Shown piece after piece: positions 59,089 to 64,000 of a stretch of 64,000 nucleotides of DNA. Origin of the DNA: Apium graveolens (lineage: Eukaryota; Streptophyta; Magnoliopsida; Apiales; Apiaceae). The translations under genes were made by a program, and so were the position numbers. Under the pieces are notes generated by a model. That model saw only the letters and a program-made list of their open reading frames with translations. It searched no databases and was not told where the DNA came from. How positions within the stretch are numbered: the stretch's first letter is position 1; each line of letters opens with the position of its first letter. Location of the stretch: contig NC_133657.1 of NCBI RefSeq assembly GCF_009905375.1, forward strand, positions 64,358,219-64,422,218. The letters are read 5' to 3'.

Positions 59089-61139
59089 ATCCCGACCTTA
59101 AGTCAATCTTAGAAAAAACCATGCGACTCCTTTTAACTGATCAAACAAATCATCGATCCGTGGAAAAGGATACTTATTCTTAATAGTCAGCTTATTTAGT
59201 TCATAATACTCGATATATAGTCGCATACTCCCATTTTTTTCTTAACAAATAATACCGGTGCACCCCATAGGGACACACTGAGTCTTATAATTCATATATC
59301 CAGAAAATCTTGTAATTGCGTTGACAATTCTTTCATTTTAACTGGTATCATCCGATACGAAGCTTTCGAAACTGGTTCCATACTTGATGCTAAATCGATA
59401 GTAAATTCAATTTTTCGGTTTGACGGCAATCCTGGAATTTCATCTGGAAAAACATCAGGAAATTCACACACAATTGGGATATCTTCTATCTTTGGACTCT
59501 CCATTTCAGTATCCAATATATATGCTATATAAACTTTATATCCTTGTCATAATAATCGTTTAGTCTGCATCATTGTCAGGAATTTCTTCTGCTGTTTTTC
59601 GCCCTTAAACATTACCGTTGCATTTTCTGCAGTTCACAATTTCACATTTTTATTCGCACAATCGATCTGAGCATTATGGCAAGCTAACCAATCCATTTCT
59701 AAAATAACATCGAACTCTCATAACTTGAAAGGTATCAAGTCTATAGAGAAATGATGTCCGGCTATATCAATATCACATTCGGGACATACTCGATTTACAA
59801 GAACTTGGTCGTCATTCACTAATTTTATAATTAACGTCTCGCCCAACCGTTGAATTTCACAACTTATCTTATCAATGAATTTTTCAGAAATAAAAGATCG
59901 TGTGGCTCCGGAATCAATTAATACTTTTGCATCTACTGAATTCACATAAAGCGTATATGCAATCACACTAGGATTCTGCACAGCTTCCTTCATAGTCATA
60001 TTAAAAGTTTTCGCCCTAGGCTGACTCTGCTGTGGTGGTGGAGGTAAACTATCGGAACACTGGTTGCCATAGCCGGTCCTCTGCAATCCCTAGCAACATG
60101 TCCTTTCTTCCCACACTGGAAACAAGTAACCTTTGTTCTTTTTGTTGGACATTCGTTGGAGTAGTGCCCTATATGTTTGCACCTGAAGCATGTCAAATTT
60201 GCCTTATTACAGATGCCCGTATGGTTCTGACCACATGTCGTACAGTATGGCAATGGGGTCTAATGATTCTCTGCTGGTTGAGAGCTTAGAAACGGTTACC
60301 TGTTCTCTGATTACCTTGTCTTATCCTTTTAAAATTCATATTTGTCTGGGCTTGAAATCCTGGCTTAATGTTGGCGCGGTTCTAAAAATTTCCTTGTCCC
60401 TTTTCCTTTTGGGACATTTCACTTTCCTCTTCAATAATCATGGTTTTCTGAACCAAGGCGGTGTAAGTCGTCAATTTAAAAACTGACACTCTTCTACGAA
60501 TCCATGACTGTAATCCCTGTTGGAATCTCTTAGCCTATTTCTCTCAAGTATCAACTTGCTCCGGAACAAACATAGCCAATTCAGTAAACTTGGCTTCATA
60601 TTCCGTTACTGACATATTCCCTTGCTTCAGTTCCAAGAACTTGATTTCTATCTGGTTCTTTATATAGCGAGGAAAATATTCTCCAGAAATAGTTCAGTAA
60701 ACCTATCCCAAGTTACGATATCTTTCCCCTCTAAAGCTCTCCTGGATTCCCACCAACAGTTCGCTTCTCCTTTTAGGAAATAGCAAGCAAAATTAGTTTT
60801 CTGGTCCTCTCCAACTTTTACAAGTGCAAACGCTTTCTCCATTTCTTTCAACCAAGTCCTAGATTTAGTAGGATCTGCTGTTCCTTCAAATTCTGGAGGC
60901 TCGGCTGACTGAAACTGCTTAAAGGTAACAACATGCACAACTGGTGGCAACTCCGGTTCTGGACAAGGTGGCTATTGTAACATCTGTTCTTCAATCTGTT
61001 GTTGTTGTTGTTGCATCTGCTGCTACATCATTACCATATGTTGTTGAATCAAATGGAACATTTGTTTTATGGTATCATCATTCTGACCCTTAGAGTTGAT
61101 GTTGGAGGTTTCAGTTATGGTCTTTCTTTTTGGTGCCAT
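59089..61139 (-). pseudogene. F gag-protease-RT (broken)
   Basis: Minus strand from ATG 61139 (MAPKRKTITETSN). A Gln-rich stretch (about 60985-61030) carries stops. The capsid-like region (WLKEMEKAFALV, GEANCWWESRR) is open at 60660-60950. Then come a short atypical knuckle CTTCGQNHTGIC and two CCHC (CFRCKHIGHYSNEC, CFQCGKKGHVARDC), a protease motif DSGATRSF (about 59905-59930) and the RT entry region (EDIPIVCEFPDVFPDEIPG). A degraded [13 protein letters not shown] and [15 protein letters not shown] end within KIDLRSG at 59089. Multiple stops and shifts. The arrangement equals that of A and B. Confidence 0.86.
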
Positions 61140-61634
61140 TTTTCTGATAATAAAGCAAATAATTATTTTTAACAATTTATTAAACAATTGATAACAGATA
61201 AAGAAACAATTTGTCTGGTATTAAAATAGGAAATTTAAACAATGGATAATGGAAAGAAATTTTTTTTGACTAATATTAAAACAAGAAATTTAAATGATTC
61301 AGAATTTAAACAATCAGTTGAAATGAAATTAAAGTTTTGAATGATAATGATATAACATTATTTTGAATTAAACGGAATTTAAGATATGGAAAACTGTAAA
61401 ACAATAAAATAAATGTAAATGATGTGAAGACAGGAATTTAAATAAATAAAAAGAAAAAGTTGAAAAAGTTTATTTTATATATATGACACCAGCCTCAAGT
61501 GTTAGTGCTTGCTACAAAAGGTCTACATCAGATCTGTCATGACTACTGTTGATACATGTTAAAACTGGATACTACACACATACACACCTAAACATACCAT
61601 ACTATGCTGCCTCTATCTATATATATCACATATA
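61140..61634 (-). other. F leader before gag with a predicted 3' splice site
   Basis: AT-rich, no ORF. On the minus strand it ends TTTGCTTTATTATCAG four bases before the gag ATG, the same arrangement as in B (TTTTTATTATTACCAG, ATG four bases later), although the rest of the leader is not similar by eye. Confidence 0.5.
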
Positions 61635-61761
61635 ATACAACAAATTGCTCCCACTATCAACCATCAAAACCCTGGAGGAATGCGCCTCAACTCTCTGGTC
61701 CTCTATCATTCTGGTCAAACAAACCCATGATCTCTCTGCACTGCGATCTCCAATACTAAAC
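61635..61761 (-). pseudogene. Possible end of accessory ORF in F
   Basis: Minus strand reading GDRSAERSW...LTRMIEDQRVEAHSS, stop near 61638. The B accessory ORF ends GDRHGRISRRQ...RRAMERVWELTRSGV; both have GDR, then about 15-20 residues later an Arg/Met/Glu-Arg-Val pattern and Ser. Position upstream of gag also agrees. The match is short and weak. H cuts it at 61762. Confidence 0.3.
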
Positions 61762-63427
61762 TGTTGGATTTTAATCGCAGCGGAGGCATGGTAAAACACT
61801 TTTACATACATAAAATCCAAATAAAAGCATACAGATCATGAATAAAAATTCGAGGGATCGAATCTAACCTTTAAAATAATTCGGAGACAACGATCAGAGA
61901 TTCTTAGCAGTTGCTCCTCAAGTGTGAAGCACTCCACCGGTATCCACCAAGAAAACGATGTTAAGGAGGAGGAAGGAGGTGGAGAGAATTGGGTTTTCCA
62001 AACTTTTTGGGTTTTTTGGGGTTCGAATAAAATATAGGGTCTATAATAGTATATTTATAGGCAAAATTTTCAGCTGAAATTTTCCCATAAATATTATTAT
62101 TATTATCCCATTTATTATTCTTATTAATAATTAAAACACCTTTTAATTATTAATCCTTTTTCTAAACACTTTAGAAATAATTCTCTCTCTTGATTTAATT
62201 TCCAAAAATTAAATCCTTAATTAATAATATTAAGAACTTTTCTTAATTAATTTATAATCAATTAAATCTCATTTAATCAATTATTAAATTTGCCAATTAA
62301 TTATTTATTTCACAAATAAATAATTATTAGCCATTATTAATTAATTTCTCCACCATTAAATCATTCTCTTTTTATGGTGTGACCATGTAGGTTCAATATT
62401 AAGCCGGTAGTAGAAATAAATAATAATAAAGCTATTTTATCATTATTTATATAAATTCTCTAATTTATTAAATATGATTAATTAATTAATCTCATTTATT
62501 CTACATCGTGAGGGATACTTCTCAGCATATCGCGACTATCCGGATAATATGATCTCACTGCTTAGAATACCAAGAACCTATTCAGTGAATAGTTACCGTA
62601 CAATAAACTCCTTCTAGCCTACAATGTCCCGATTAAATACAAGGCATGGATCTCGTGTCAAGCCTATCTAATTCAATCACTTGCTTACCATTTACTATGC
62701 GTAGTTCTATGCAAATTAGAAACTCCTTTCTAATTTCATTCCCTCTGGCCAGAGAATCCTGAACTAGCATAAGTGGATCAGCCTTGAACATTCGCTTCCT
62801 TCACTGGAAGGGGTAGATCCTATATTGATCATACACTATCTTCGTGTACAAATTGCTATACCCAGTAGAGCCCTAATAATTGTCCCTGGAGACTAAGAAC
62901 TAAACCAAAGCATAGTTCAGTGTACACAAGATGACTATGATGACCTCAAATCTAAGGATACTTGTACAACTATCACTATGTGAACAACTGCTGACACGTG
63001 AGTGAACTCCATCAGTTGTTCAGCTGTGCGAGTCATGTTCAGTGAACTTATTCTATAATAAGCACCCACATACTAGCTATAGTGTCACCACACAAATATC
63101 TATGAGAACATACATCCTTCATAATGAAGCAAGCATAGTATGTACCGATCTTTGCGGATTATTAATTACCAGTTAGTAATCCTATGATCAGGAACTATTT
63201 AAGTTTAGAGTTATCATCTTTTAGGTCTCACTATTATGATCTCATCATAATCCATAAAAAGCTTTACTCTAAACTATGGTATATCTTATTTAAACACTTA
63301 AATAGAAAGAGCCCGTAATAAAAACAAAACAAGTCTTTTATTAAAATCAATGAAATCAAAATAGATTACATAAAGAGTTATTCCTAAATCCTAATACATG
63401 ATTGGACTTAGAACGTATTCCTTCCAA
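61762..63427 (-). repeat. Element H 3' LTR
   Basis: Minus strand, starting next to AAGTGGGAGAT at about 63427 (TTGGAAGG; a TG start seems lost) and ending ...TTAAAATCCAACA. About 1666 bp. AT-rich between 62050 and 62500. No ORF of interest. Confidence 0.7.
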
Positions 63428-64000
63428 TCTCCCACTTGTACTAAAGCCAATCACTCTGGTATCTAATACCCATCTAGTCTTTATGACGATCAAAGTGACT
63501 TTCATAAAGTAGCTTTGTGAGTGGGTCTGCTATATTGTTATGTGTGTCAACTCTAATTCAATACAATATAAGAAATGTTACCGCGCTCCCACTAACCCTT
63601 TTGTAGACGCATGGTTCATCTACGTTTTTGATAAAATCAAACTCTTTGATTGTCTCATCAAAACAAATGTTCCATCTTTCGAGAAGCTTGCTTTAAACCA
63701 CATATGGTTCGCAGTAGCTTACACACTAGGTTTTCATTTCCCTCGGAAAGAAAACCATCTGGCTATATGCCAGATCTCATAGTAGTAGTAAGCAGCAATC
63801 GCAAGCAAAATCCGAACTGATTTTAACAGGGCTACAGGTAAAAAGGTTTCATCAAAGTCAATCCATTGCCTTTGTTTGAATCCTTTTGCCACAAGCCTGG
63901 CCTTATAGGTCTCCACCTGGCCATCTGCTATAATCTATCTTTTGTATACCGTATACATAGATTCCATTCTGGATTTCATGGCACTATGCCATTTCTCTGA
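63428..64000 (-). pseudogene. H RT fragment fused to RNase H end (internal deletion)
   Basis: Minus strand: [32 protein letters not shown], then degraded RT in shifted frames to VSGSAVTFLI. Immediately after (about 63553) comes the RNase H end THNNIADPLTK and the terminal SDWL, stop at about 63443. Catalytic YVDD and almost all RNase H are missing. A stop (TAG) lies in the last block. Clearly inactive. Confidence 0.75.

Larger units (their letters stand above)
59089..61761 (-). mobile_element. Element F: Tekay-like gypsy element, internal part on the minus strand
   Basis: Minus strand gag, zinc knuckles, protease and start of RT, preceded by a leader and possibly the end of an accessory ORF. 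Cut on one side by G (59088) and on the other by H (61762). Neither LTR of F is visible. Confidence 0.82.
61762..64000 (-). mobile_element. Element H: Ty1/copia element (Tork/Angela-like), 3' part on the minus strand
   Basis: Minus strand: RT fragment, RNase H end, polypurine-like AGTGGGAGAT and a ~1.67 kb LTR ending CGATTAAAATCCAACA at 61762. The rest continues beyond the window. It probably inserted into F. Confidence 0.75.

Overview
This window looks like repeat-rich intergenic DNA of a large eudicot plant genome. Everything I can identify is LTR retrotransposon sequence: Ty3/gypsy Tekay-like chromoviruses, an Athila-like gypsy element, Ty1/copia SIRE/Maximus-like elements with an extra env-position ORF, and one Tork/Angela-like copia element. 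I see no host gene, rRNA, tRNA gene or CRISPR. An asterid such as Apiaceae is only a guess from the style of the repeats.

The layout is a nest of insertions. The window opens inside element A and then runs rightwards through successively older hosts. A (Tekay-like, 1-1662 and 15687-21766) is split by B, a complete 14.0 kb Tekay-like element (1663-15686) with ~3.97 kb LTRs and target duplication GAATC. To the right, each right-hand LTR end falls inside another element's coding region: A in C1 (SIRE, 21767-25716), C1 in C2 (SIRE, 25717-36083), C2 in C3 (a second SIRE family, 36084-38785 and 52374-57028), C3 in G (Athila-like, minus strand, 57029-59088), and G in F (Tekay-like, minus strand, 59089-61761). 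C3 is also split by E (38786-52373), a 13.6 kb Tekay-related element with ~3.7 kb LTRs, target duplication GTGTT and a decayed interior. F is cut on its right by H (copia, minus strand, 61762-64000). The left halves of A, C1, C2, C3, G and F should lie left of the window, and those of H to the right.

The most interesting signal is in the Tekay-like elements. Near the 3' end of the LTRs of A, B and E there is the same module: a branch-point-like CTCAC box, a pyrimidine tract, an AG acceptor, an ATG 6-9 bases later, and a short reading frame whose first codons resemble the histone H3 tail. An AG|GTA donor follows. In B this putative exon is in phase with an internal ORF (acidic, then basic; 5824-6561) that opens exactly at a TAG|G acceptor between the primer binding site and gag. 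A second, strong acceptor sits just before the gag ATG in B and also in F. I infer a spliced accessory gene starting inside the LTR. The element's own integrase ends in a chromodomain-like tail, a fold that in relatives binds methylated H3, so a functional link is conceivable but untested.

Coding capacity is mostly broken. B is the youngest: about 30 LTR-LTR substitutions seen by eye over ~3.97 kb, and a single gag-pol frame with just two nonsense codons. The other elements carry several stops, frameshifts or deletions.
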